DNA of 64,000 nt, taken from positions 96,303,247 through 96,367,246 of the forward strand of contig CM043954.1 of the NCBI GenBank assembly GCA_014529385.2, written 5' to 3'. A program made the position numbers and the translations under genes. This DNA comes from Adiantum capillus-veneris (lineage: Eukaryota > Streptophyta > Polypodiopsida > Polypodiales > Pteridaceae). The number at the start of each line of letters is the position of its first letter. Within the stretch, counting starts at the first letter, position 1. The notes under the pieces were generated by a model. The model worked only from the letters and a program-made list of their open reading frames with translations, had not been told where the DNA came from and made no database searches. Below are positions 14,540-25,539 of the stretch, piece after piece.

Positions 14540-14551
14540 GGTCTGATACCA
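14540..14551 (-). promoter_or_regulatory. Primer binding site of gypsy copy 1b
   Basis: The minus strand reads TGGTATCAGACC, one mismatch from the tRNA-iMet primer site. One base separates it from the end of the LTR at 14,553. Confidence 0.7.
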
Positions 14552-14552
14552 A

Positions 14553-16120
14553 TGTAATGGAATATGGCTATAACATTGACTGTAACGGAAATTAAAATAA
14601 TAGTAGTGAGCATTTCCTTTAAGAGAACTCTTAAAGATCATATGAAGAGTAATTGATTAAAGATAGCAAGATAAACATTACACCTAATTAACTTGGCATG
14701 AACGATACTCGTAAAAGAGAGAGAGAAAGGATTAGAGAAATGACAACAATTGAGGACCGGATTTATGTGGATTTGGTCCCCCCCTCCAACAGGCTTTTGT
14801 ATTATAGATTCCCCCATAAAGAGAGACTTGGTACAATATAAGCTTGTGTTCCTTGAGACCTCGTTGGTGCAATAAAGATGGTAGAATTCATACACCAAAA
14901 TTATGCCCTTAATTAACTTGCAAAAGCATTAACATATCCCTGGCCTCAACCCCAAGACCTCAAACACCTTCAAAGGTGGAGAGAGCTAGCAGGGAGTGAG
15001 GGAAGGGAAGAGGAAGAATAAGTAACATAAAAGAAATAAATAGACTCCTCACTTGTTATAACTCTTGTTGCTTAGCATATAATAATAGCCTAGTAATGGA
15101 GATGAAGAAGATGGCAAGCATGCACTTTGGAGCATGGCTCTTGGTTGGATTTGCATTCCATAGCCAAGAGTTGTTGGTGTAGGCTCTCCACTTCTCAAGC
15201 TTGGAGAAGGAGATGGAGTTCTTGCACAATACACCATGAGAATGAGAGTGTGTGTGAATGTGTGTGAGAGAGAGTATATGGTCAAGCACACCCCCTCCTT
15301 GCTTGGGTCGACCCCTCATTATAGCTCATGCTTGAAGCTCATCGGCTCATGTCAAGCCTAGCCAATCACAATCCTAGGTCATTTCAAGCAATAGAGGTAG
15401 CCTTTGGACAAGTGTCCTCCTTTCCCCTTTGAGAGAGAGGGCTTGACTAATGCTTAAATAATTAATTAAACAAACTAAATTCTTATTGAACCCCTTTAGA
15501 GGCCAACCAAAAGGCTTTAGACACCTTATGAGGGCAACATGGGGAGGATCTTGACGTGTGTCCTTGTTGCCTCTTTAGACTTGGCTTTCCTTGAGAGTGT
15601 GTGTGTGTGTGTGTGTTCTCTCTCATGCCCCTACTTGTAGGGATCACCCCCTCTTGTGTAGGGATGTTGTTGAATTTTTGGAACACCTCCAACCCCTCAA
15701 GAACCTTAGTCATGAAGCACCTAGTCATAAACCATGACAAACACCTCAAGCACCTTAGTCATAAAGCATGAGAAGCACCTTAGTCATAAATCACGACAAG
15801 CACCTCAAGCACATGCTTAGCTTGTCTAAGGTCTAAAATACCCTAAGTTCCTAGGTCTAAGGACTTATAACACTAACCTTTGGAGGTCTTTAATGAAGCT
15901 AATCCTGATGTCTTTTAAGTTCCATCATCTGGTAATTTCTCTTTGATAGACCATCGCCCTTTTGGACCTGTTGCCTTCTATCCCTTTGGTCCCATGTTGA
16001 GATAGACCTAAAAGAACATGTCTATATTCTAACTCTTATTCTTGTTTATTTTCCTTCATTAAATGATCAGTTTAATATGAGAAAATCATTTGAGTTAGCT
16101 AGATATTATATTTTATGACA
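14553..16120 (-). mobile_element. Ty3/gypsy 5' LTR (copy 1b), about 1.57 kb
   Basis: It begins TGTAATGG and ends TTATGACA in plus orientation, so both ends are TG..CA, and it is similar along its length to the two LTRs of gypsy copy 2. It directly abuts the primer site on its left. On its right it breaks a PPR pseudogene. Short open frames inside it are not genes. A GT microsatellite lies near 15,597-15,616. Confidence 0.85.
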
Positions 16121-16995
16121 ACGAACTTCTCATGCTTTCATGCGGGTACCAGATTTGGCATACGAACTTAAAAATTGTGTTTCCTAAAAATTGGTAGACT
16201 TTTGTGTATCCTGCTGAATTGGTTCTGACAGCTCATTGATTTTGACGCTTTATATCTATGCTTGACACTTGGGATACATATCAACCATATTATTACCAAT
16301 TACATCTTTTGTAGTCAATACATTCCAAAAAGTCCAGGGAGAATCGACCATAGCAGCACTAAGCATGTCATTTTGCATATGGAAACATGTCTTCCCTTCA
16401 CATCTGCTGGTGTGCATCTTTGCCACAACCATGTTGGGCATATCAGCCATGACATTTAGGACAAGAAGCCCATTGAGACCAACCTGTGCTTTCATGAGGA
16501 TACCATATTTGGCATACATATTTGGTCTTTTTTAAGTAACCCGTTGTTGACGTCTTACGTAAGTAAGGCCACAAGGTTGAAAGGTGCAAGCATAGGTGAT
16601 TTGCATTTGGAGAGAGCTCTTCCATTCACATCCACCATTGAAAGTAGCATAGTGTTTCCATGCCACAACCATAAGGGACATCCTACAACAAGTCTATGTG
16701 GTGTGGAGACTCTGGAGAAGATCGGACCAGGTGACTGATGATTTTTGGCACATGAGACAACTGAAGGTGACAAGATGATGAAAGTTGTACCAACAAGCTA
16801 ATGCGAGGTGTTGATAAAAAAGGCAAGGCAAAGGAATGGCCATGTGCCATGTGGATAGACGAGCTACCAGATTTTTGAATCTGTCTATATCGCTAATGAA
16901 GTATCTCTCAATCATTGCATATTCCAAGAGGCGACATTCTGGACAGGAAGATCCTTAAGAATTTTTTGTGCTTTCTCAAAATTTGGAATGGATAG
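16121..16995 (-). pseudogene. PPR pseudogene broken by a gypsy LTR
   Basis: Minus-strand fragments carry PPR motifs in several frames: KAQKILKDLPVQNVASWNM near 16,930-16,985, MYAKYGILMKAQ at 16,519, NMVDMYPKC near 16,260-16,290, and SYAKSGTRMKA just before the LTR junction at 16,120. These match the S and P motifs of the intact PPR gene (LVDMYAKCG, KAQEVFDQLPTHNVVTWTAL). Stops and shifts between motifs show a dead copy. The continuation beyond the LTR was not found. Confidence 0.7.
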
Positions 16996-17153
16996 TCAAG
17001 CCAAAGGAGGGACTCTCTCCAATAGAGTTGTTCAGGTAATTTGAGCGACACTATTTTCAACTAACAAGGACAGAAAAGGCCACATTGGAATCAGAGAAGA
17101 GAGAGATTTTCCTACAAGCAACAGGAAAATAACTTCAAGAAAATAAGAGGATA
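16996..17153. other. Boundary between PPR pseudogene and plus-strand gypsy fragment
   Basis: Short purine-rich stretch with no recognised coding sequence. The truncated 5' end of the plus-strand gypsy fragment lies here. Confidence 0.4.
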
Positions 17154-18845
17154 GTGGACAAAGCTACAGTGGGCATTGCCATCTTCAAAAAAAAAAAGGG
17201 AAAAGGTATTCTCCATTGGGCATCTCTTAGATTCCCACTCCAACAAGAGGCAAAATATGCAGCCTTAACGCTTGGGTTAGAGTGGTGTGTGACACAAGGT
17301 ATTCAACAGTTAAATGTATTTGGTGATGCCATGCTTTTACTAAAACAAATACAAGGAACTTGGGCTCGTAAAAATCATAGCTTGCTAGGCCATTTGTAGC
17401 AAGTTAGGAACCTTTTAGGTTTCAATATGTACAATTCAATCATGTCCCTCGAGCAAAAAATCAAGAAGTAGATGCTCTAGCTAGAGAGAAGCTACAAGAT
17501 GTTTCAGTGATGGGTGCTATCAAGTTGAACCTGCCTCTCTTCCAAGGTAGCGATGCTATGTCTTACATCATGAGTTTCTTGGACATAGGAGAGTGTCCTA
17601 AAGATCTTACTAAGGGCCAAAAGCAGTGGCTTGTGCGCAAGGCAGCAAAATACCTCCTTATCAATGATGACCTCTACTGCAAGGGTAAAGATTGAATTCT
17701 TAGGCATGTACCTCTCTCTAGAGAAATCACCGAAATCATTTCAAGTTGCCATGATGGTGTTTGTGGAGGGCACTTTTCACTTGACATCACTAGTAGGAAG
17801 GTTCTACAACCCGGGTTTGTGTGGCCTAGTTTACAAAGAAATGTGAATCATTGCTGCAAAACATGCAAATAGAAGGCTAGTGATAGGAGACTCATATACG
17901 AGCCACAAACTCCTATTATCTCCTATGGACCATTTGAGCAATGGGGAATTGATGCCATTGGGCCTTTGCCAAGGAGCCAATCAGGTAAATTGTATATCAT
18001 CATGGGTGTAGACTACATGACCAGGTGGGCTAAAGCAGTTGCTACCACCCGGATTACAACTAAGGAAGTGGCTAAGTTTGTATTTGAAAACATTTGTTTC
18101 CATTTTGACACTCCTCTTGAAATAATTTCTGATAGGGGACCAGGTTTTAGAGGAGACTTAGTAGGAGAGCTAATGGAGAAGCTGGGTATCTCATGACGAC
18201 ACTCAACTTGAATGCAATGGTTTGGTGGAAAGGTAAATGTATGATCTACAAGATCATCACTAAACATGTAAACAATCACAAAGTGATTGAAACAAGCATC
18301 TTATGGCTGCACTTTGGGCTTATCACACTTCATTTCACACATCCCTTGGGTTCACACCATAGCACTTGGTGTATAGTACAATTGGCTAGTCTTAGGGTGC
18401 TAGCTAGGCAGATGGAACACCCTAATGCTCATCTTCACAACCACATTCTTGATCTAGAGAGGCTTCAACTAGACACAAAAGATGCTATCAACTATTATGC
18501 AACACAGACAGAGCAACATTGACTTACCTTCAACAAGGGACTTAGGGAAAAAGGTCTCAAGAAAGGTATGTTGGTCCTAAGGTATGATAATAGGTTTGAT
18601 ACTAGGAAGGATAATAAGTTTTCACCCAGATGGGAGGGACTGTTTGTCACTAGAAAGTGCTACAACAATGGCAGTTACCGATTGATGGATGCAGATGGTA
18701 GGCTCCACAAAACACGTGTTAATGGATGGAGACTGAAGCAGTACTTTTTGAGGTTTGATCAAGCATCTATGATGGATATCCCTAAGGAAGGAGACTTCTC
18801 CACCTCAATTGAAGAAGAGTCAAGTATAGCTTCAAGGGGGAGGGC
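17154..18845 (+). pseudogene. Second Ty3/gypsy lineage (probably Tat-like): RNase H, integrase and C-terminal tail
   Basis: Frame 3 (17,154-17,399) reads an RNase H-like domain (GILHWASLRFPLQQEAKYAA, LNVFGDAMLLLKQIQG). After a frameshift, frame 2 runs from about 17,425 to 18,196 through NHVPRAKNQEVDALAR, the integrase zinc region (HDGVCGGHF ... NHCCKTC), WGIDAIGPLPRSQSG and IISDRGPGFRGDL, interrupted by TGA at 17,693-17,695 and a TAG near 17,870. Further shifts separate ALWAYHTSFHTS (about 18,300) and the tail KFSPRWEGLFVTRK (about 18,620). An RNase H of this kind just before integrase is typical of the Tat branch of plant gypsy elements; that lineage call is inference. Gag, protease and RT are absent. 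Confidence 0.8.
18834..18844 (+). promoter_or_regulatory. Polypurine tract of the plus-strand gypsy element
   Basis: AAGGGGGAGGG follows the end of the integrase tail, where the plus-strand primer tract and start of the 3' LTR are expected. Confidence 0.65.
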
Positions 18846-19733
18846 TAATGAGGGCCGATTTTCAAATTTTGGACCACCTCTCTCTTGGTATGCACTTGAT
18901 GGCAAGGCTTCAAGGCTTTGTAGAGGAGGAAGGACATGATGCATGAAAATCACAAAAATATCTATGTATATTTTGTACGTAGCTATGGTTTTGACACATT
19001 TGGATCTTGAAAATAAGGAGAGATAGGAACAAACCCTATGAAAATAAAAAATTCAATGGATGCTGATTCTACCTGATGGTCACTACCTGATGATCACTAC
19101 AGGTGAAGAGTAAGAGTCAATAGTGAAAGGGAGGAGAATCTTTTGTATTATTGACTTGGAGTCAACAAAATGATATCAAATTCAATCATAATTCACTTGT
19201 GGACACAAGGCTTGCACATGGAGTCAAGAGGGGACCACCTGGAAGACTTTTTGAAAGGAAAAGACGGACACATATTTTTGTGGGATTTTTATCTATTTTT
19301 TGCATTCTGAATTGGAAAAAGTTTTCAACAGCAAAGTTGTAGGCGTTGAGTTGATGTTTTGGACCCTATCTTTTTGAATTATTTTTCGAGCTACAATTTG
19401 GGAGATATGGAAAAAATGGTGGAGCCTATTTGTCCACATGGAAAGTCATGATTATCCAGCTCCATACACATAATTTCTTATAGGTTTCTCTCCATTATTG
19501 CTATATTTTCCCTTATTTTATCAATATTCTCTCAAATACTATAAGGAAGCTCTTGGACTCATGCTATGGAAGGTGGCATGGACACAAAGCTCGCCATGAT
19601 GAAGGCAATTAGGATGCGATTGGTCAATAAGTAGGGCACACAGAGCTCTCTCATTGGGGGAATTCCTCTAGCTGAGGTTACTTTGTAATAACTCCTTTTA
19701 CTCAAATTCTCTTTCCTAATCACCCTCTTGGCC

Positions 19734-19742
19734 TATAAAAGG
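19734..19742 (+). promoter_or_regulatory. TATA-like element in the putative LTR
   Basis: CCTATAAAAGGAGG is a good plant TATA-box match and sits about 890 bp into the putative LTR, as expected for a U3 promoter. Confidence 0.5.
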
Positions 19743-19778
19743 AGGCCTCCTCTTTTGTAAACGGGACACATTAGACAC

Positions 19779-19779
<1 letters not shown>

Positions 19780-19819
<40 letters not shown>
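19780..19819. repeat. (CA)n microsatellite
   Basis: About 20 uninterrupted CA units. A short run of CACCAT-type units follows at about 19,922-19,945. Confidence 0.95.
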
Positions 19820-19821
<2 letters not shown>

Positions 19822-20863
19822 CCCCATATGCGCACTATCCCAGACCCACATACCCACACACCTACACATACACACCCTTGTGCTACATGCTAGTAGCATG
19901 AACCCTAATCACATAATCACAACACCATCACCATCACCATCACCACGCACAAAATGAGCACCATGTCTCCACACACTTGTAATGGAGGATTGAAGGCACA
20001 ATTTCAAGAAGAAGAATGATGAATACACTCATGATATTACTTGCCATCAACTCCCATCCCTCCATTATGCATCCTATGGTCTTGTCCCCTTCTCATCTTC
20101 TCGCCCTATGCTACCTATTCTATTCATCTTTTGCAAACAATCAAGACACTCCATCTTGGTGGCATACGTTGTGCACTTTAAGTGTTCGAGGTACTTCTCG
20201 GTTAGTCATTGTTGTCCTCAGGTTTGTATGACCACTATGCCAATTTGCCAAGCAATTTGAATGCACTTTAGTGCCTTGCCTGTCCACTTGATTGATTTAG
20301 ACTAATTGCAGTTTAGGGTTGCAAATCGCTTGAAGTTGGATTCCTCAAATGCCTTGCAAGTTCACTTGGTAATGCTCAATTACAAATTACCCCGTATGAT
20401 CTTTGTCACCGCTGGCTTTTGATTTTCTTGATAGCATTTCCTGTTTGTCATGCCTTGTGAACTCGTAAGAGTCTGCTATGATCAGTGGGTTATTGCATAT
20501 GAAGTCGTAGGTTGCTGGAGAAGAGAGAGAAGGAAGAGCAACGTGTACGTTGTGTGTGCCTAAGTCGGTGAAGAGTGTAGCTGTAGCTTATTAGCGTATG
20601 TAGACGAGTTCGTGGGGCATCCAGGTGATGAGAGTTTGATGCCGCTGCTGTCTGCCCACGTATGAAGTGATCTCAGGTGGGAGGAAGATCAAAGAGCGTA
20701 TGGAGACCTAATGACAAGGTGGGCCCGATGCACTCGTATGCCGAGATAGCGCGTATGAAGAGCAGGTGTGGAGGGTCCAGTCAATGCATCTGGGGCTACT
20801 GCGTGGCAAGGATGTAAAGGGAGAGTTTGGAGGTAAAGGGTGGTGAGGTGCCAGCCAACGCCT

Positions 20864-21205
20864 ATGACGATGGACAGAGAGGCTCAGAGGAGCGTATGTA
20901 GTGTGGGGCCAGGAGCCTATGATGATGGAGAGAGAGGCTCAGAGGAGCATATGTAGTGTGGGGCAAGGAGCCTATGACGATGGAGAGAGAGGCTCTGAGG
21001 AGCATATGTAGTGTGGGGTAAGGAGCCTATGACGATGGAGAGAGAGGCTCAGAGGAGCGTATGTAGTGTGGGGCCAGGAGCCTATGACGATGGAGAGAGA
21101 GGCTCAGAGGAGCGTATCTAGTGTGAGGCCAAGAGCCTATGAAGATGGAGAGAGAGGCTCAGAGGAGTGTATGTAGTGTGGGCCCAGGAGCCTATGACGA
21201 GGTGG
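20864..21205. repeat. 55-bp minisatellite, about six units
   Basis: The block GGCTCAGAGG recurs at 20,881, 20,936, 20,991 (one change), 21,046, 21,101 and 21,156, an exact 55-bp spacing. Each unit also carries GAGCCTATGACGATGG and a GTATGTAGTGTGGGGC-like block. Units differ by only a few bases, so expansion is recent. It lies in a GC-rich stretch (20.5-21.5 kb) that sharply adjoins an AT-rich one. Confidence 0.9.
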
Positions 21206-21544
21206 CGGGGTAGTGGGCAGCTAGGGCCGCTAGGGCCGCTACAGGTGATCTGGCCACGTATGAAGTCTAGGACCGTAGGGTGTGACGAGGCTGGTGAAGC
21301 CACGAGGCAGTGATGGTGTGGGCTCCGGGCTTGATGGGCAGCAACAACGAATATGATCCCGAGGCTCACGGGCTGGACGGTGGGAGCCGTATGCAGTAGC
21401 GCATGAAGATGACAGAGCGACGAGGGGCCCAGGGGTGATGAGGATAGGAAAAGGGAGGGGGTAGTTATGGTGAGGGCCCAGGGGGGTTTGGCGCGTACTG
21501 CAAGGCAGCACGGTGGGTGGCGGTGAGGGCACAGGTAACTATGG

Positions 21545-22330
21545 GTTATATTTTTTATTTTTTTATTTTTTAAAAACGGATGATAAAAAACACAATAAAC
21601 CACAAAAATATCATAAAAATAAAATGACATAAATACATAATAATATTATACAAAATGATAAACCTCACAAAAAGGCAATAGAGTAACTTAATAAGCACAA
21701 TAATATTACAAAAAACATAATAAAATAATTAAAAAACTCAAAAATCCTTTAAAAACAATAAAAAATTAACAAAATAAAAAAATAATGAAACAAAACACAA
21801 AAATATAAACAACAATAAAAAACCAATAAAATCAAATTAAAATCATTAAAAATTCTAATAAAGTAAATATATAATCAATAAAACCAAATAAAACAATCAA
21901 ATCACAATAAAAACACCAAAACACACATAAAAAAACACAAAAACTAAAATAAAAACACAAAATAAAGAAAGCCACACGGATAAAAACACAAAAACAAAAG
22001 GATACAAACAAAAATCAACATAAACAATAAAAAATCAAAAAATAACACAGAAACACATAAAAAGTAAAAAAAATATTGAAATAAAGACAAAGAAAACACT
22101 TGAAAACTAATCTAATTTTCCCCGGAACTCCAAAAATTTTCTTGATTAAATAATGTATCAACTTTTGGCTAAAAATTAGTAGTTTTAAGTAAAAATTAGC
22201 AAATAATTGCTAAAAATTACCAAAAATAGCCAAAATTATCAAAAAATCCCAAAAAATCCTTGATCAATCCACCGACCTTTGTGTTTGCAATTATGCAATT
22301 GAAACACAAAAATTAATCATTCACAAATCA
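21545..22330. repeat. A-rich, G-depleted low-complexity tract
   Basis: From about 21,580 to 22,110 the plus strand is nearly free of G and made of AAAAACAC- and AATAA-type words. The bias weakens gradually to about 23,340. No gene was found in it. It lies on the internal side of the minus-strand LTR at 23,383-24,357 and may be that element's leader or non-coding interior. Confidence 0.7.
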
Positions 22331-23360
22331 CAATTGCACAAAATATCATTCTTTAAGCACAAAAATAAGCCGTTTTGCACACAAATAGTTTCGAAACTGT
22401 GCTTAAAATGCAAAATTACCAACTCTCAAATGACTCAACTCTATCAAATTTCGACAGCATTTCGATGTCAAAATGGAATTAGAAATCAAATCAGTAAATC
22501 ATATGACGACCATAAGAAATCACATGCTTTGACTAACCAAAGTCAACACCAAAACAGCCCCAGATTGCCCCAAATTAGGCACTTCCACCTACACACAAGC
22601 GGGCATAAACCGCACATAGTGTTGCACATAATGTATGCACATGGTTTATGGATTAAACCTGCACATAGAATCAAAAAATTAGCATCAAAATCACCACCTT
22701 AATTATCCACAAACTCAGTGATTAAGCACTTGATTAGGGCCCAACATACTAGTGTGTGTGTGTGTGCGCGTGTGTGTGTACCGCTTCCCGTCGGATCACC
22801 TACACACAACCAACACAAAAATCAATGTGTAGCATCGTTTATCATGAATGTAAACACATAATCATAATGGAAATGCATCAAATAAGTGATTCAAATCAAC
22901 ACTTTGCAAAATGCACAAATAATTAGTGAGAAATTAGTGAATGAGATTAGTAGAAATGAGTGATTAATGGGTGATTTTGGCTATGATTTGCGCACAAATG
23001 GAGTAGGATATGAGTGTGTGGATCACATAGGCATGTTGTCCATACTCCCAACTCACTTTCTACTTATGTGTAGCACAAAAAACACTTATCAATCAACGGA
23101 AAGTTAGCATCAAAGTTAGGGAAAATTAATGAAAATTAGTGAATTAGAAGGTCAAAATTAGTGATGAAAATCAAGATTCTAATGATGTGTGTGGGTTGTT
23201 TTGTGATGTATCAAGCATAACCAATGCTAATCCAAGCACCAATCACACTAAAAACCACTCAATCTATCAACACACATAATAAAAAACTAGCAAAATCAAT
23301 GAAAAATTAGAGAAATTAGTTTCTTCTAATCACACCAATGGCACCTCTAGCTTAGGCAAT
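22331..23360. other. Non-coding interior adjoining the minus-strand LTR
   Basis: AT-rich sequence with a (TG)n run at about 22,751-22,778 and no recognisable protein similarity. Given the primer site at its right end it is probably retrotransposon leader sequence on the minus strand. Confidence 0.4.
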
Positions 23361-23381
23361 CGATCCCCGGAAGCGGCGCCA
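23361..23381 (-). promoter_or_regulatory. Primer binding site, tRNA-Asp-like
   Basis: The plus strand ends GGAAGCGGCGCCA here, the 3' end of plant tRNA-Asp(GUC) with two mismatches (normally GGCAACGGCGCCA). Its complement is a primer site for a minus-strand LTR element. tRNA-Asp primers are typical of Athila/Tat-type gypsy elements. Confidence 0.65.
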
Positions 23382-23382
23382 A

Positions 23383-24357
23383 TGTTGGAGCGTTGGCCTA
23401 GCATAGTGGAGACACCAACATAATGTCAATCCGAGGAGCATGATCCGGCTAGGGCATGGGAACACACAAAGAAGCTTGTGCGTGCCAAATGGAGGATAAG
23501 AAGGTGAAATCTACACACAAAGAGAGCTATGGAGAAGGAATGATGATGCTACGAGGAGTAAGCACACTACTACTCTACCATTCGGACTAATCTCTCACAA
23601 TCAAGCTTAATCATGCTCAAAACTCACTAATCAATCACTAATCCTTCTCTCATCAAGCACACAATGCACATAGAATAGCATAGAGTGACCACACACAGGC
23701 ACACACACACACACACACACACACTCTACACAAGCCTACACACACTTAGAAGCAAGCTTAAACAAGAGGGAAACATGATAAAAGAGAGAGATTAATCACA
23801 AAATCAGCCACTAATCTTCATTAATCGAGCAAAGATTACAAGCATGAGTAAATGAGAGAGAAGAGGTTAGAGTTTAGCTATGGCATAAGCTGAATCGTCC
23901 ATGTGTGTGTGTAGAGAGCTTGAGGACTCCATAGCCATCACCTTATTCACAAAGCTTATCTCAAATGCATAAGAATCACATTCACATTGTGGCTTTTGAC
24001 CTTTATACTCACTAGGTTTTTTAGAAGTGGCCGGGTGCCCAAATGGCCAGACTCACTTAATCTAATATCTGCTCTGCCTAGGCTCTCAATATCGCATAAT
24101 GATTACAACATGGAACTCATGATGAGCCCAAAACATAATTACAATCCACACTTGCGATCATTTGATGGGAAATCATAAGAACTTAAGTGACCGTCGATTG
24201 TGACCGTAACTTCATAGATAGTAGTTAATGTCAGATCTTCTCTGCATCTCTTGCTTGTCTTCACTTCATCATCATCTATCATCATTAGCATTTAGTAAAA
24301 ATAGTAAATAGCATCTTTGAGTATTCTGTTGGCCACTATTAACCTAGCTGGTTAACA
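23383..24357 (-). mobile_element. LTR of a minus-strand gypsy-like element, about 975 bp
   Basis: The segment starts TGTTGGAGCG one base after the primer site and ends GGTTAACA, giving TGTT..AACA ends. The right boundary coincides with the sharp start of the ~190-bp repeat array at 24,358. On the minus strand it contains TATAAAGG at about 24,001-24,007, a plausible promoter. The plus-strand segment at about 24,830 has a similar GTATAAAGGTCAA block. A (CA)n run lies at about 23,699-23,722. No partner LTR was found. Confidence 0.6.
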
Positions 24358-24650
24358 CTGGGGGTCCAATGGCAAAAAAATGGCATTTTCATAGCCCTTG
24401 ACCATTGCGATAATTAGTGATGGCCATGAAACTTTGTAGAGGAAGGGAGTAGAGTTCTTTTCCCACCCTTAAAAATTTTCATGGCCATACGTTGCCGTCT
24501 TGTTGGTGTGCCATTGCACAATTGACAATTTTTTGCCATTGGACTAAGGGTCTAATAGAAAAAATTTGGCATTCGAGCAGCCCCTAATCGTCAAGATAGT
24601 TAGCAATGGCCATGAAAATTTTGCATGGGCAAGGAGTAGTGTTAGCAGAT
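24358..24650. repeat. ~190-bp palindromic repeat array, left part (about 1.5-2 units)
   Basis: It shares the diagnostic blocks GCCATGAAACTTTG (24,423 and a variant at 24,609) and TTGCCATTGG with the main array at 25.54-27.29 kb. It is separated from that array by about 0.9 kb of unrelated sequence, probably an insertion. Confidence 0.75.
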
Positions 24651-25539
24651 TGACCAAATGGACATCCACTTGATCGGACACCACATTTGTAGTATATTAT
24701 TTTTTCAAGCTAGTGTAGCGATACTCTGTGCAATCCTGATTCCAGAGTAGCATGTCAATTCTCGAAGATGTAATTCTTTCATGACATTTGTAAAAGTCCA
24801 TGTGAGTCCGCCACTAGCCATTTAGAAAGCACTAGGTATAAAGGTCAATAGCTTTAATGTGAAAAGAAGGCTTATCTTTTGAAGAAGAAAGAGCTATGTT
24901 GTACGTACGCTCAAGCGACTACAAAGCTCCAACGTGTAATCAACTTTTCTAATGATTGGGTAATCCAATTTCAATTCCAAAACTTGTTCCTCTCTCTTTT
25001 CTTTTTCATTGAAATGTAAGCATTGCCAATTTTTCTGTGGTTTGCGACTATGCATTTGTGAGTCTCAACTGTAGATTTGAGTGCTTAAATCACTATTTTT
25101 TGACGTTTTGACCATAGGAGAGTGTTCCTAGACCATAAGGCGACCTTTTTGGACTGATCTGTTGCAAGTTTTATGACCTTTTTCATGATGGATTGTGATT
25201 TTGGTACCTTGTTGGATTGTGAAGAGACTTGTAGGATAGTGTTTCTAGGTGTCCTAAACATCCTCCTAAAGTTTCGTTGCATTTCGAGTCTGTTCGAGTG
25301 CCAAAATGGCATGATGACCTAGAGCAGTGAGAAAGTACATATAAATTTTTTTTGATCATTGAATGATTTATTTGCTTGTTGAGTTGGTGTGTTTTCTCGT
25401 TAGGTTCACTTCTTGAGATTGACAATCTCAAAGAGTCTCTGTGCCCTATCCGAGTCACTTCCCTGAGTATTGATATTATGTTAATTCTAGATAGCTATGC
25501 TACAGACGTCCATCACGACAACCTGCTAACATGTAGGGT
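24651..25539. other. Segment interrupting the palindromic array
   Basis: It lacks the array motifs. A GTATAAAGGTCAATAGC block near 24,838 resembles the TATA region of the neighbouring minus-strand LTR but in the opposite orientation, so this may be part of a related element. No gene recognised. Confidence 0.4.

Larger units (their letters stand above)
18849..20460 (+). mobile_element. Probable 3' LTR of the plus-strand gypsy element (right end undefined)
   Basis: Non-coding sequence begins with TG a few bases after the polypurine tract and contains a promoter-like TATAAAAGG at 19,734-19,742 and a (CA)n run at 19,780-19,819. No second copy of this LTR is in the window, so the right end is a guess. 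It is called from its position after the tract and the TATA box. Confidence 0.45.

Noticed and set aside
21118-21630. 170-codon minus-strand frame in the GC-rich stretch
   Set aside because: It reads through the 55-bp minisatellite edge, is rich in Pro/Ser/His from composition, and has no domain I recognise.
23361-23381. tRNA-Asp gene
   Set aside because: Only the 3' end of a tRNA is present and it directly abuts an LTR, so it is a primer binding site.
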